Of a stretch of DNA of 28,561 nt, positions 7,025-15,684 are shown piece by piece (the stretch's first letter is position 1; each line of letters begins with the position of its first letter). The notes under the pieces are model-generated. The model saw nothing but the letters and a program-made list of their open reading frames with translations, searched no databases and was not told where the DNA came from. The DNA comes from an uncultured Clostridia bacterium (lineage in GTDB: Bacteria > Bacillota > Clostridia > TANB77 > RGIG9151): assembly GCA_934500865.1 (NCBI GenBank), contig CAKSUD010000017.1, forward strand, positions 1-28,561, in the 5' to 3' direction. Made by a program: the position numbers and the translations under genes.

Positions 7025-7916
7025 ATATGTCTAAACAAAATTTAGTAGCTATTTCAAACGAATAGTCATTTCCACCAACATTGATTTCCTTAAAATAAAT
7101 TTGATTAGGTATAGCATCTGCAATAGATAACCCAGTCCCCACAGAGAAACAAAAGCTTGTAGAAAAATGCGGTGGAACAGTAACAGTAGACTGATAAAAA
7201 CGTGGCTTAAGCCCAGTATAACAAGAAATATGCTTAGGATCTATAGTTATAGTCTTATCAGTATTATTAGTAATAGTAAAATAGAACTCAGACTTAGTTT
7301 TATAAAGGACCGTTTTATCTAAAATAACCCTAAACATAGAATTTTCAACTCCAGTACCAAGTTCCTTTTCACCAACATATCTAAGAAAAGACACAGTGTA
7401 GTTATCTTCATCAGAAAAATTAATAATAAAAGTATCGGTTTTTTCAGGTTTTTTAGTCATAATAATATCTTCATCGGTATTAGAATAAGGTACAAAGCTT
7501 ACTAAAACCATGTATGAGTTATCAAACCTAGTATATTTCTCAAAATATGGAGAATATTTTTTATCTCCATAGCTTTTCATAAATTCAGAAAAATCATTAA
7601 AATTATCACTAAATTGATTTTTCTTAAAATCAGGTGTAAGTAAAGAATATAATTCTTCATAATTTTCATCATTCATTAAATCAAAGAAATTATTAAGAGC
7701 TTTTCTAATCATAGAAGGTTTGGTATCTTTAGGAGCTTCTAGAATCGCTTGAATTTTCTGCTCTAAATCTGAAGTAGCCCGTTTAACATCAGCCGATGAA
7801 TTAAAAAGCATTTTGAAATTCAAAATAAAATCTATGACAAAAACAAAGAAAATAGCAGAAAAAATAAGTAATAAAAGAGCAAGTAATTTTTTATCATTAG
7901 GTGAGAGTCTAATCAT
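7023..7916 (-). CDS. Membrane-anchored protein, possible VirB8/NTF2-like T4SS subunit
   Basis: A 297-aa protein, last gene of the T4SS-like operon. A short cytoplasmic N-terminus is followed by one membrane segment (about 10-32) and an extracytoplasmic part. Residues about 65-190 (NFFDLMNDENYEELYSLLTP, then strands) have the look of an NTF2-like fold, as in VirB8 and TcpC. About 195-297 is a beta-rich domain rich in Thr, with ITNNTDKTITIDPKHI. VirB8-type proteins link the inner-membrane channel to outer parts in T4SS. The assignment is by architecture and position, not by clear sequence similarity. The start overlaps the stop of the upstream gene by one base (TAATG), which indicates coupled translation. 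Confidence 0.75.
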   Translation of the reverse strand: MIRLSPNDKKLLALLLLIFSAIFFVFVIDFILNFKMLFNSSADVKRATSDLEQKIQAILEAPKDTKPSMIRKALNNFFDLMNDENYEELYSLLTPDFKKNQFSDNFNDFSEFMKSYGDKKYSPYFEKYTRFDNSYMVLVSFVPYSNTDEDIIMTKKPEKTDTFIINFSDEDNYTVSFLRYVGEKELGTGVENSMFRVILDKTVLYKTKSEFYFTITNNTDKTITIDPKHISCYTGLKPRFYQSTVTVPPHFSTSFCFSVGTGLSIADAIPNQIYFKEINVGGNDYSFEIATKFCLDI

Positions 7917-8611
7917 TATGACATACCTCCCATCGCACTAAGAACAATTACAGGAGCCTGTTGATATTCTGTGCTTTTTCCAACATATGCATTTACACTA
8001 AAAACAGTAAAGTCATTTTCATTATTACTTTGCACTTTTAGTCTGAACATAGAACATTTGCCATAAGGGTTATAAGAAAGTGAATTTTCAATTATTTCTG
8101 CATATTTAATTTCTTTCTTTTGAAGATAAGATAAATTATCTACAATGTTTTTAAAATCTTCAAAAGAAGTAACACCAAAGTTTGTTGCAATGTAATCAAC
8201 TCTATTTTCAAAGAAGTTTTTTAGTTCATTATCTGATAATGAAATTGCATTATTTATTAGATATGGAAGTTCAGTATAAACTATATTTTTTATCTTTAAT
8301 TTAGCTGAATAATACATCTTAAAACTAGGGAAGAAGTCAATTAAATCATCTAAATTTTTTATTGATTTTTCTTCTTCAACGTCTTTTGAAAGTTCATCAA
8401 TAAAATTATTATTAACAAGTAAATATGAATTAAGCAGTTCTAAATCTTCAGGTGTTTTCTTAAACGCGAAACCTCCAGAAGTAGCGTCATTAGTATAAGC
8501 ATCTTTCATAACAATAGATACTTCGTTACAATATTCTAAAAGCATTTTTCCACCAAAGTATGTAAATAAGCATATACAAATGGCAATAGCGACCATAAAA
8601 ACTTTTCTCAC
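7916..8611 (-). CDS. Signal-anchored protein of unknown function, 231 aa
   Basis: A 231-aa protein with an N-terminal hydrophobic anchor (about residues 4-25) and an extracytoplasmic, mainly helical domain, ending in a hydrophobic stretch (QQAPVIVLSAMGGMS). I recognise no family. The start codon is GTG at 8611, with GGAGG seven bases upstream inside the end of the preceding gene; GTGA overlaps that gene's stop. Tight coupling on both sides makes it part of the T4SS-like operon. It may be a structural or assembly subunit of the envelope channel. Confidence 0.78.
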   Translation of the reverse strand: MRKVFMVAIAICICLFTYFGGKMLLEYCNEVSIVMKDAYTNDATSGGFAFKKTPEDLELLNSYLLVNNNFIDELSKDVEEEKSIKNLDDLIDFFPSFKMYYSAKLKIKNIVYTELPYLINNAISLSDNELKNFFENRVDYIATNFGVTSFEDFKNIVDNLSYLQKKEIKYAEIIENSLSYNPYGKCSMFRLKVQSNNENDFTVFSVNAYVGKSTEYQQAPVIVLSAMGGMS

Positions 8612-9048
8612 TTTAAAACCTCCATATCATCAATTACAAAAAACCTTGTTGCGTATTCAAGTAATTCTTCTAATGAAGTAAATAATTTTTCATATGAATT
8701 TTCTGTTTTTCGGTAAATAGTTAAATAATCAGATGTTGTAAAGCGTGAGGCAACAACAAAATTATTCTTTCCTGGAGAGCAGAATTTTCCACCTTCTAAC
8801 TCTACAATAACAGGAATTCCATTTTCCAAAGAACTTATAAAAGATAAGATTTTATCTGAATAAGTTTTTAGAATTATGCTGTTAAAATCAGACTTATTTA
8901 AATCTACCCATGAGGAATTAAAAGTTATTATACTGGTATAGTCCTTGTATTTAATCGCATTATCCGAATTATTATAAAAGCAAATAGATAATAGCATTAC
9001 AAGTGTAAAGCATAATATGACTATAGTGAGTATAATTATCTTTTTCAT
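8608..9048 (-). CDS. Small membrane-anchored protein, 146 aa
   Basis: The protein begins MKKIIILTIVILCFTLV, a signal peptide or anchor of about 25 residues, followed by a roughly 120-residue extracytoplasmic domain rich in Ser, Thr and Phe. No family is recognised. The start is uncertain: GGAGG (9060-9064) is 11 bases from the ATG at 9048 and only 2 bases from an ATG at 9057, which would give 149 aa; I prefer 9048. The ribosome binding site overlaps the stop of the 974-aa gene, and the gene's own stop overlaps the next start. It belongs to the T4SS-like operon and may be a lipid-free accessory subunit. Confidence 0.72.
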   Translation of the reverse strand: MKKIIILTIVILCFTLVMLLSICFYNNSDNAIKYKDYTSIITFNSSWVDLNKSDFNSIILKTYSDKILSFISSLENGIPVIVELEGGKFCSPGKNNFVVASRFTTSDYLTIYRKTENSYEKLFTSLEELLEYATRFFVIDDMEVLK

Positions 9049-9065
9049 TCGTATCATTTCCTCCC

Positions 9066-11990
9066 TTAATAAGGCTTTTCATATATATATTTATTAGGGT
9101 CTATTAATTTTCCATCAGAACCAATTACTTCTAAATGCATATGTGGACCTGTACTATTTCCCGAATTTCCGCTTTCCATTATTTGTGTACCGGCAGAAAC
9201 TGTATCGCCTTTTTTAACATTAAATACACCATTTCCATGTCCATATCTTGATCTAGAACCATCAGGATGGGTAACCTCTACATAGTTCCCATATCCAGCA
9301 CTAGGCTTTGCATCGGTAACAATTCCTTCTCGTATCGCGAGTACGGGAGTACCTATTGGTACAGCATAATCTATTCCTCTGTGGTATTCACTAGTACCGT
9401 AAGTATCTATTATGTACTGAGGATAACGCTCCATAAAGTTCATCGTAATTCTAACATTGGTGGCTGCTAATGGGAAAGAACCGCCAGTTTCTGTTAGATA
9501 AGTGGTAGTAGAATAAGAGTAAGATGGAGAACCAGCTGGTGCATTCATATTTGACGAATAACTACTACTAGAGTTAGTGTATGAATATATTCCAGATGAA
9601 TAAGCTTTAGTTGAGCCAATGTTGAAAGTGGCTTCAGTTTGCCATGTGCTATCTAGTCCTGAAGGTGAGTAAATATTTTCATCGCCCTCTACTGGATCAA
9701 TTCCTGTCGCAGTTTTAAATAATGCAAAGAACTTTTCTTTATTGTCAATTATATATCTTTTTAGTAAGTTTGAACTTTCTTCCCAATCTTGTTCATCTAA
9801 CTGTCTGGATTGAACACCTGTGCATTTTAATATAGCGGTATTGCCAGTAGTAACTAAGTCAAAAGTGTAGTTTGCATACCAAGTTTCAAGAATAGGGATG
9901 TATCTTATTTCTTTACCATTAAAAGTTTTGGCGGTAAGCTCTGGCGGATCTTTCCAAATGGATATAGCATCACATGCGATTTCATATACTAAAGAAGAAT
10001 CAGGCGTAGATACAGCTAGAGATACATAGGTAGCTAAATCTGTTATAGTAGAAAATTGCTCAAAAAACTCATCTGTATAGTATACATCAGGTAAAGCATA
10101 ATTCCCATTTAACGCCTTTCGCCTCATATCACTAATTTGCATGTAGTATTGCCTATAAGCTTGCATGTATGTAAGAATTTCTAACTTTGCCAGTTGTTCT
10201 TGAAGAACATGAAAATTTTTGATAATTTCTTGATTATGTGCTTGATCATTTAAAATAGTATCAACTAATGTAGCATCGTATTGTGTATCGCCGTCGAAAA
10301 GAGATACTTGTTCAAATAAATCTCGTAAAGATACATTATCTTCATAAAGCCCAGAAGACGCATTAAAAATACGATATGAATTATCTAATACATCAATTAT
10401 ATCATCTATAAATTTATTCATCTTTGAATCCATGTTGAACATTTGCTTTAGTACATCAGGATCATTTAATAGTTCTTCAAACATAGGAATATGCTTACTT
10501 TCCATACCATAATATTGAAGAATATGATTATCATTTATGTTCTCATCCAGCGGAAAATCTTCAGGCCGGGAATCTATAGCAGGCTTTTTTAGTCTTACTG
10601 GCGAATAGTTTTCAGACATTATTGATAGTATATAGATAGAACCATTTATATCCCTATAAAGTTCATTAGCTTCAACTGCAGCTTTGTATTTTGGATATTC
10701 AACTTTATCTAATGCTTCATCAAGAATGTCTGTGAGATAAGATTTAGGGTTTGAAAGATCAGTATTTTCTTGTATTATTTCTATAAAATTTTTGTCTTTT
10801 TCTTCCTTCTTTAAATCGTTCGAACCGAAAATAGAAGAAAATGTCATAAGTATTAGTAAAATTGGCAAAAAAGCCCCCCACAAAATTAAAATACATGATG
10901 TGCATATGCAACTTCCACAACATCTTTTGCCTTTTTTACCAATTTCAGTTTGGCCAACAGTACTGTCAATTGCACCAATTCCAGTTGAAACAGCAGAACC
11001 TACTCCAGGTGCAGCGGCATCTAGAAGTTGAGCCACCCCTTTTACACCTTCCACAGCAAGTTGACCGGCAGCGGCCTCAGGATCATTTTTAGCGTCTTTT
11101 AATGCATTAGCTGCTCCTAATACTGCACCAGCACCGCCTACTGCAGCACCAGCAGCATTGCCAGCGGTGTTTGCAGCATTGCCAGCAGCGTTTGCAGCAT
11201 TACCGGCAGCATTTTTAGCAACATCGCCAGTAGCATTTTTTGCAACATCGCCAGCAGCATTTTTAGCAATATCACCGGCAGCATCAGGTTTTTTATTCAT
11301 ATTTCTAGCGTTATCAATTATAGATTTATCGGTATCCTTTCCAGAAGGGGTAGAAGAAGGAGACTCATCAGACTTTGGTTGCTCTTTAGCTTTAGAATCA
11401 GTTTTATCTCTTAAGCTGTTATCGTCTTTTTTATCTGAATTTGTAGAATTGATGTCCTTATCATCATTTTCAGAGCTATTAGATTCATCCTCAGGTTCGT
11501 TGTTTTGTTTATTCTCGTCACTTTGCTCATCTTTATTATCTTTATCTTTTTTGATAGACTCGTTATTATCATCGTCATCAAGTTCATCCATAACGTCCTC
11601 ATCATCGTCATCAAGTTCATCCGTAATGTCCTCATCATCGTCATCAAGTTCATCCGTAATGTCCTCATCATCATCGTCAAGTTCACCCGTAACGTCCTCA
11701 TCGTCATCATCATCAAATTCATCCATGACGTCCTCATCGTCATCATCATCAAGTTCATCCGTAATGTCCTCATCATCATCGTCAAGTTCATTCATATCAT
11801 CATTTACAGTATTAGAAGGAAGATTAGCAATGGTATTGTCGATTTCTTCTTTTAGTTTCTTAAACTTATTATGAAAGTTATTTAGCTTATTATTATCTGA
11901 AAAGAAATTTATAGGTATCCTAAAAAGAGAAAGAAGTTCTTCTTTCTCTTTTTTAGAAATGTTATGTTTTGGAATATTGTCATTATGCAT
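9066..11990 (-). CDS. T4SS-associated M23 peptidase with acidic-repeat cytoplasmic domain, 974 aa
   Basis: Order of parts: residues 1-65 basic and charged; 66-141 tandem acidic repeats of 11-12 residues (DDDDEDITDEL type); 142-235 Asp/Ser/Lys-rich linker; 236-290 Ala/Gly/Asn repeats (AKNAAGDV type); a cysteine cluster C357, C358, C361, C363, C366; one membrane segment about 366-390; a helical extracytoplasmic region about 400-830; and a C-terminal LytM/M23 peptidase (about 850-965). The zinc ligands H870 and D874 (HRGID) and H952 (HMH) are present, plus H918 (YGHG). M23 enzymes cut peptidoglycan cross-links; T4SS use such enzymes to open the wall, as VirB1 or CwlT do. The N-terminal half should be cytoplasmic and the peptidase outside. 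It follows the VirB6-like gene by 14 bases. The fusion of acidic repeats, Ala repeats and M23 is unusual. Confidence 0.9.
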   Translation of the reverse strand: MHNDNIPKHNISKKEKEELLSLFRIPINFFSDNNKLNNFHNKFKKLKEEIDNTIANLPSNTVNDDMNELDDDDEDITDELDDDDDEDVMDEFDDDDDEDVTGELDDDDEDITDELDDDDEDITDELDDDDEDVMDELDDDDNNESIKKDKDNKDEQSDENKQNNEPEDESNSSENDDKDINSTNSDKKDDNSLRDKTDSKAKEQPKSDESPSSTPSGKDTDKSIIDNARNMNKKPDAAGDIAKNAAGDVAKNATGDVAKNAAGNAANAAGNAANTAGNAAGAAVGGAGAVLGAANALKDAKNDPEAAAGQLAVEGVKGVAQLLDAAAPGVGSAVSTGIGAIDSTVGQTEIGKKGKRCCGSCICTSCILILWGAFLPILLILMTFSSIFGSNDLKKEEKDKNFIEIIQENTDLSNPKSYLTDILDEALDKVEYPKYKAAVEANELYRDINGSIYILSIMSENYSPVRLKKPAIDSRPEDFPLDENINDNHILQYYGMESKHIPMFEELLNDPDVLKQMFNMDSKMNKFIDDIIDVLDNSYRIFNASSGLYEDNVSLRDLFEQVSLFDGDTQYDATLVDTILNDQAHNQEIIKNFHVLQEQLAKLEILTYMQAYRQYYMQISDMRRKALNGNYALPDVYYTDEFFEQFSTITDLATYVSLAVSTPDSSLVYEIACDAISIWKDPPELTAKTFNGKEIRYIPILETWYANYTFDLVTTGNTAILKCTGVQSRQLDEQDWEESSNLLKRYIIDNKEKFFALFKTATGIDPVEGDENIYSPSGLDSTWQTEATFNIGSTKAYSSGIYSYTNSSSSYSSNMNAPAGSPSYSYSTTTYLTETGGSFPLAATNVRITMNFMERYPQYIIDTYGTSEYHRGIDYAVPIGTPVLAIREGIVTDAKPSAGYGNYVEVTHPDGSRSRYGHGNGVFNVKKGDTVSAGTQIMESGNSGNSTGPHMHLEVIGSDGKLIDPNKYIYEKPY
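11568..11795 (-). repeat. In-frame tandem repeats of 33/36 bp coding for Asp-rich units
   Basis: About six units encode DDDD(D)ED(I/V)xxE(L/F); unit lengths are 11, 12, 12, 11, 11 and 11 residues followed by a partial unit. All units are multiples of three, so gain or loss of copies keeps the frame. The strong purine/pyrimidine bias keeps several other frames open over this stretch; these are shadows, not genes. Confidence 0.92.
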
Positions 11991-12004
11991 ATCACTTCAC
12001 CCCG

Positions 12005-15000
12005 TTATTTCCCAAGTAGCTTTGCAATAAGCTTAGCTTCATTTTCATGGTCTCTAGAATGGTTTGTAAGTCTATATCTATTAAATACGTCAACATTAGC
12101 AAATGGGGTTGAAACTATTTTTAGATTATTGTCGCTATCAGCTTTTACAGTAAACTGTGTAGGCCTATCCGTAACAGAAGGCAAACCGTCCTTAACAAAT
12201 AATACGGTATTGGTAGCATCATCTATAATAGCGCAAATATCTAAATTTTTTATAACTGTGAATTGATTATGAGCGGCAACATTAAATTCGTCTTTAACAT
12301 ATGATTGGAGATCCTTAAGTGTAAAATCATTAAATTCTTCATCATAGTTACTTTGAGAATTTGAAGCTTGTTCTTCGAACGAATAGTCTAGCTCTTCATC
12401 AGAACGTAACAATGTGACATTTCCACTGTCATCAACAGTTACATTACCAGCATAAGTGGCATTAATATCCCCACCTGTATTAATATCAGATTGGAAAGTA
12501 AAGGTTTTACCGGTATCACCATTAGCAGTAAATGTTACTACAGACTTTTGGGTATTGGGATCAATAGGGGAGACTTTAAAAGCACCGAGTGTTTGAGTTG
12601 AAATACCCAATAACTGAGCAATATCTGTTGAGGTATTAGACACATTTACATTAGTATTAATTTTACCTTCTCTTTGAGCATGAACTATAGTCGCAGTATG
12701 TGGTGAGACGATATGTTCTTCTGCAATAAGTTGATTGCATGTATCTATAAAATGCTGTTTTTCCGTAGTTGTACTATTGTTTAAGAAAGTTTGTAGATTC
12801 TGAGGGGTAAGCGATGTCACTCTTCCATGAGTAGCATTATTTATAGCAAAATCAATACTCTTTTGGGAAATCATTCCGTCGTTAGTTATGCTAGATATTG
12901 TATCGTTAGCACGAGCATTTATATCTATCTTATTTGCACTAGCAATTCTAAATTTTTCGTCACCAACTCTTTGTTGAATTTCAGTAGAGATTTTTTCTAA
13001 CGCACCATCATCAATAATACCGTTTTCAACTGCCTCATAACTTACCCCGTATTTTGCACATACGTCAGTTACAGACAGTTTAGAGCCATTATTATATAAA
13101 TTTTTAATAGCATCTAATACAATTGTTCTAGAAGAACTATCGTCAGGAGTAAAGGTCAAGTCTTCTTGTAATCTTCTAATGCTCGAATTTAAGTCTGATA
13201 ATTGCTCAGTAGTTAAATGTTCTCTTATATCATCAGTAGTTTGTATACGTTTTCCAGATGAAGAGTACATTTTTGTTAAATGACGTTCCAACATATTATG
13301 ATTCTCTGATTCTAGAGTCTTGACTGTTTTTATATGAGCAGCATAATGTTCTGCCATATCCTTTTGCTCATTTTTTAAGAAATTTTTATATTCCTTAGAA
13401 TTCCTTCTAAACGCACCATTGTCAACCATAGCATCCGCTAATGTAGTAGCACGTTTTCCAAGTTCAACTTTGAATTCTTCATTAGATTCGTCGGCATCTT
13501 GCCAAATAATCTTTTCACTTGCTTTAGAATTAGCTAAATCAGGAATGTGATATAACTTTCCATCATCACGTATATCATGTAAGTACATTCCGTCTTTCGT
13601 AACACTCTTCTTAAAGTTACTCCAATTAATCTTTTTAGAAGGATCCTTAGGATCCCACCCACCTTTAATAGCCTGAATTTCGTCATAGTCTTCATCGAGA
13701 TATGCAATATTAGGGTCATCATAGTTTAAACCATAACTTAATCCCTTTCGTCTTGCCATAATCTTTCTTCTAATTAAATCTTTACTTTCTTTAGAATTAT
13801 TTATAGCCTCTTTATTTATACCTAAAACTTCAGACATTTGTTTCTTTTGTTCTTCGCTTAATTTACTTAAGTCGTTTTTAGCCCATTTTTCAACTTCATC
13901 TAACTCAGGAGACTCTAATGGTTCGCCTGCATGAATGAAATCGTGAATTGTATTTCCAAACGTATTACCAATGGCAGCACCACTAATTGAGCTCTTAGTT
14001 ATATTACCTATTAATTCGCCGGCGGATGTAGTCGTAGCTAGCGCATATCCGGCTCCTATAGAGCCACCCAAAACCCCAGTCGCTATTTTAAAGCTATTAG
14101 CTTTTCTAGCTTTTTCTATGGAAGTGTGCCCTGTTAATTCTTTCATTTTCTTTTTATATTTAGCACTCTTAGCAAGTCCTTCAGAGAACTCTTTTTCAGC
14201 TGTAGCCTTAGCCTTTGCTGCTTCATCTTTTGACTTCCCAGCTTTAAGGGCATTTTTATACGCTTTTTCGCCACGTTTATTAATTATGTCTTTAGTAAAT
14301 GTTTCGGCACTTTTTAAAGATAAACCTTTTCTTCTCATATCTACTAATGAATTACCTAAACTCTGCAATGTTTTCACAGCTATGCCGGCATGAGCCACGC
14401 TACCAGCAATACCACCGTTGCCAGGCCCCATGTTTGATGTAATTTGGAACAACGATTTTATTTGTTTTTCTCCAATAGGGATTATTGCTAATGCCATAAG
14501 TGACATGAGTAGTCTAAAAGCAGAAGTGGTTATGCCCACACCATTTAAGTTACTAATGACATATGCTACAATTAGTAATAAGAAAGCATGTATTGGCTGA
14601 ACAAATACATTAACAGCAAATTCTTTCATCCAAAGTCCAAAGGTTTGTGCACGCCTATCTCCTATTTTGTCGAAAACATAAGATAAAACAACTAACGGAA
14701 AAAGTATAATAAGCAATGCTATAGTAAGTAAACGCTTAAAGTATGTAAATGTTATAACTAATCCAAAAACCATGAAGATAATAATAAAAATTATTAAGAT
14801 AAATTTGTTAAGTATCTTAACTCCAGGAAACAGAGTCTCGGTTGAAGCTATGGCAAACTGAGAAAGCATATACTTAGTAACTACATTTGAGCCAGCCATG
14901 GAGGTAGCAGTATTATTAATAGCGTCACCAGTATCGTCTTTAAGACCAAGTATTCCCAATGTCCAATCCCAAATATCCGATGCAACGTCTTCGATTTTAT

Positions 15001-15667
15001 CTAGAGCACCGGATGCAGCTTCTTTTATTTCATTTTCTGATGTAGTAAAGTCAAGTTTCGAACCAGCAGTAGCAAATGCAGTAGTCAAAGTATCAGAAGA
15101 CCAAATTATAAGTGCCATAACCCAGTGGAAGGCAAAAAGTAATAGTAAACCGGTTAACCAATACTGAAGAAGAGTTTTGTAATGCGCCTTTTGCTTACCT
15201 ATGGAAGATAAAATCATTCGAATGCCAAGATAAACTAAAATTATAATATAAAAAGACGCAACTAAATATCTTAAAGCATTATAAGTAGAACCTACAGCAC
15301 TTCTAAAAGTACCAGCAATCCCATTATTATTCGAATCAAAGAATGTCAGCTGGAAATAGGACTGTGTTCCCCATATACACCCTTCAATAGTTGGAAAAAT
15401 AGAGATCAACTTGAGCAAAGGCTTTGTTATAAGACTTGAAAAATCAGTTAAAATATCAGCTAAAATTTGTGAGAACGAATTTAGTATACCTTCATCAGTG
15501 TTGTTTCCACCATCATCTTTGTCATTTGCCCTATTAGCAGGTAAAGTTGGATCAAAAGTATTAGTTGGTTTTACTTCATCTAGACCTTCTATAAGTTTTG
15601 CATAAGAGGGAAGAGTAAAGCTAAATATTAAAATAAAAATTAAAAATATTGCTACAAATTTTTTCAA
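12005..15667 (-). CDS. VirB6/TrbL-like T4SS channel protein with giant C-terminal domain, 1220 aa
   Basis: A signal peptide (1-23, ending SYA) is followed by about six membrane segments (133-152, 168-189, 287-310, 312-332, 353-373, 382-397). This is the layout of TrbL/VirB6, the polytopic channel protein of T4SS. The remaining 810 residues are hydrophilic and unrecognised. A Gly/Ala/Ser-rich, weakly hydrophobic stretch (about 535-590) is the only interruption. Two segments look like helix-turn-helix (VTDVCAKYGVSYEAVENGI near 860-880 and TDIAQLLGISTQTLGAF near 1010-1030). Typical VirB6 proteins are 300-450 aa. The start is TTG at 15667, with GGAGGG six bases upstream, and it is required to keep the signal peptide. 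The gene starts 17 bases after the VirB4 gene. The family call rests on topology and neighbours. Confidence 0.85.
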   Translation of the reverse strand: MKKFVAIFLIFILIFSFTLPSYAKLIEGLDEVKPTNTFDPTLPANRANDKDDGGNNTDEGILNSFSQILADILTDFSSLITKPLLKLISIFPTIEGCIWGTQSYFQLTFFDSNNNGIAGTFRSAVGSTYNALRYLVASFYIIILVYLGIRMILSSIGKQKAHYKTLLQYWLTGLLLLFAFHWVMALIIWSSDTLTTAFATAGSKLDFTTSENEIKEAASGALDKIEDVASDIWDWTLGILGLKDDTGDAINNTATSMAGSNVVTKYMLSQFAIASTETLFPGVKILNKFILIIFIIIFMVFGLVITFTYFKRLLTIALLIILFPLVVLSYVFDKIGDRRAQTFGLWMKEFAVNVFVQPIHAFLLLIVAYVISNLNGVGITTSAFRLLMSLMALAIIPIGEKQIKSLFQITSNMGPGNGGIAGSVAHAGIAVKTLQSLGNSLVDMRRKGLSLKSAETFTKDIINKRGEKAYKNALKAGKSKDEAAKAKATAEKEFSEGLAKSAKYKKKMKELTGHTSIEKARKANSFKIATGVLGGSIGAGYALATTTSAGELIGNITKSSISGAAIGNTFGNTIHDFIHAGEPLESPELDEVEKWAKNDLSKLSEEQKKQMSEVLGINKEAINNSKESKDLIRRKIMARRKGLSYGLNYDDPNIAYLDEDYDEIQAIKGGWDPKDPSKKINWSNFKKSVTKDGMYLHDIRDDGKLYHIPDLANSKASEKIIWQDADESNEEFKVELGKRATTLADAMVDNGAFRRNSKEYKNFLKNEQKDMAEHYAAHIKTVKTLESENHNMLERHLTKMYSSSGKRIQTTDDIREHLTTEQLSDLNSSIRRLQEDLTFTPDDSSSRTIVLDAIKNLYNNGSKLSVTDVCAKYGVSYEAVENGIIDDGALEKISTEIQQRVGDEKFRIASANKIDINARANDTISSITNDGMISQKSIDFAINNATHGRVTSLTPQNLQTFLNNSTTTEKQHFIDTCNQLIAEEHIVSPHTATIVHAQREGKINTNVNVSNTSTDIAQLLGISTQTLGAFKVSPIDPNTQKSVVTFTANGDTGKTFTFQSDINTGGDINATYAGNVTVDDSGNVTLLRSDEELDYSFEEQASNSQSNYDEEFNDFTLKDLQSYVKDEFNVAAHNQFTVIKNLDICAIIDDATNTVLFVKDGLPSVTDRPTQFTVKADSDNNLKIVSTPFANVDVFNRYRLTNHSRDHENEAKLIAKLLGK

Positions 15668-15684
15668 AATAATCCCTCCATAAT

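Noticed and set aside
9048..9057. AATGATACGAATG-like start contexts shared by the 146-aa gene and the ribbon-helix-helix gene
   Set aside because: It is a short similarity in two translation start regions, probably chance or a shared start-codon context; no wider repeat is present.
11568..11795. CRISPR array (regular repeats of about 33-36 bp)
   Set aside because: There are no unique spacers; the units are contiguous and code for an in-frame acidic repeat inside a gene.
11158..11874. Long plus-strand open frames (238 aa and 116 aa) and a second minus-strand frame over the acidic repeat
   Set aside because: They are Ser- or Ile/Val-only shadows of the tandem repeat and lack ribosome binding sites; the 974-aa frame has the M23 domain and operon context.
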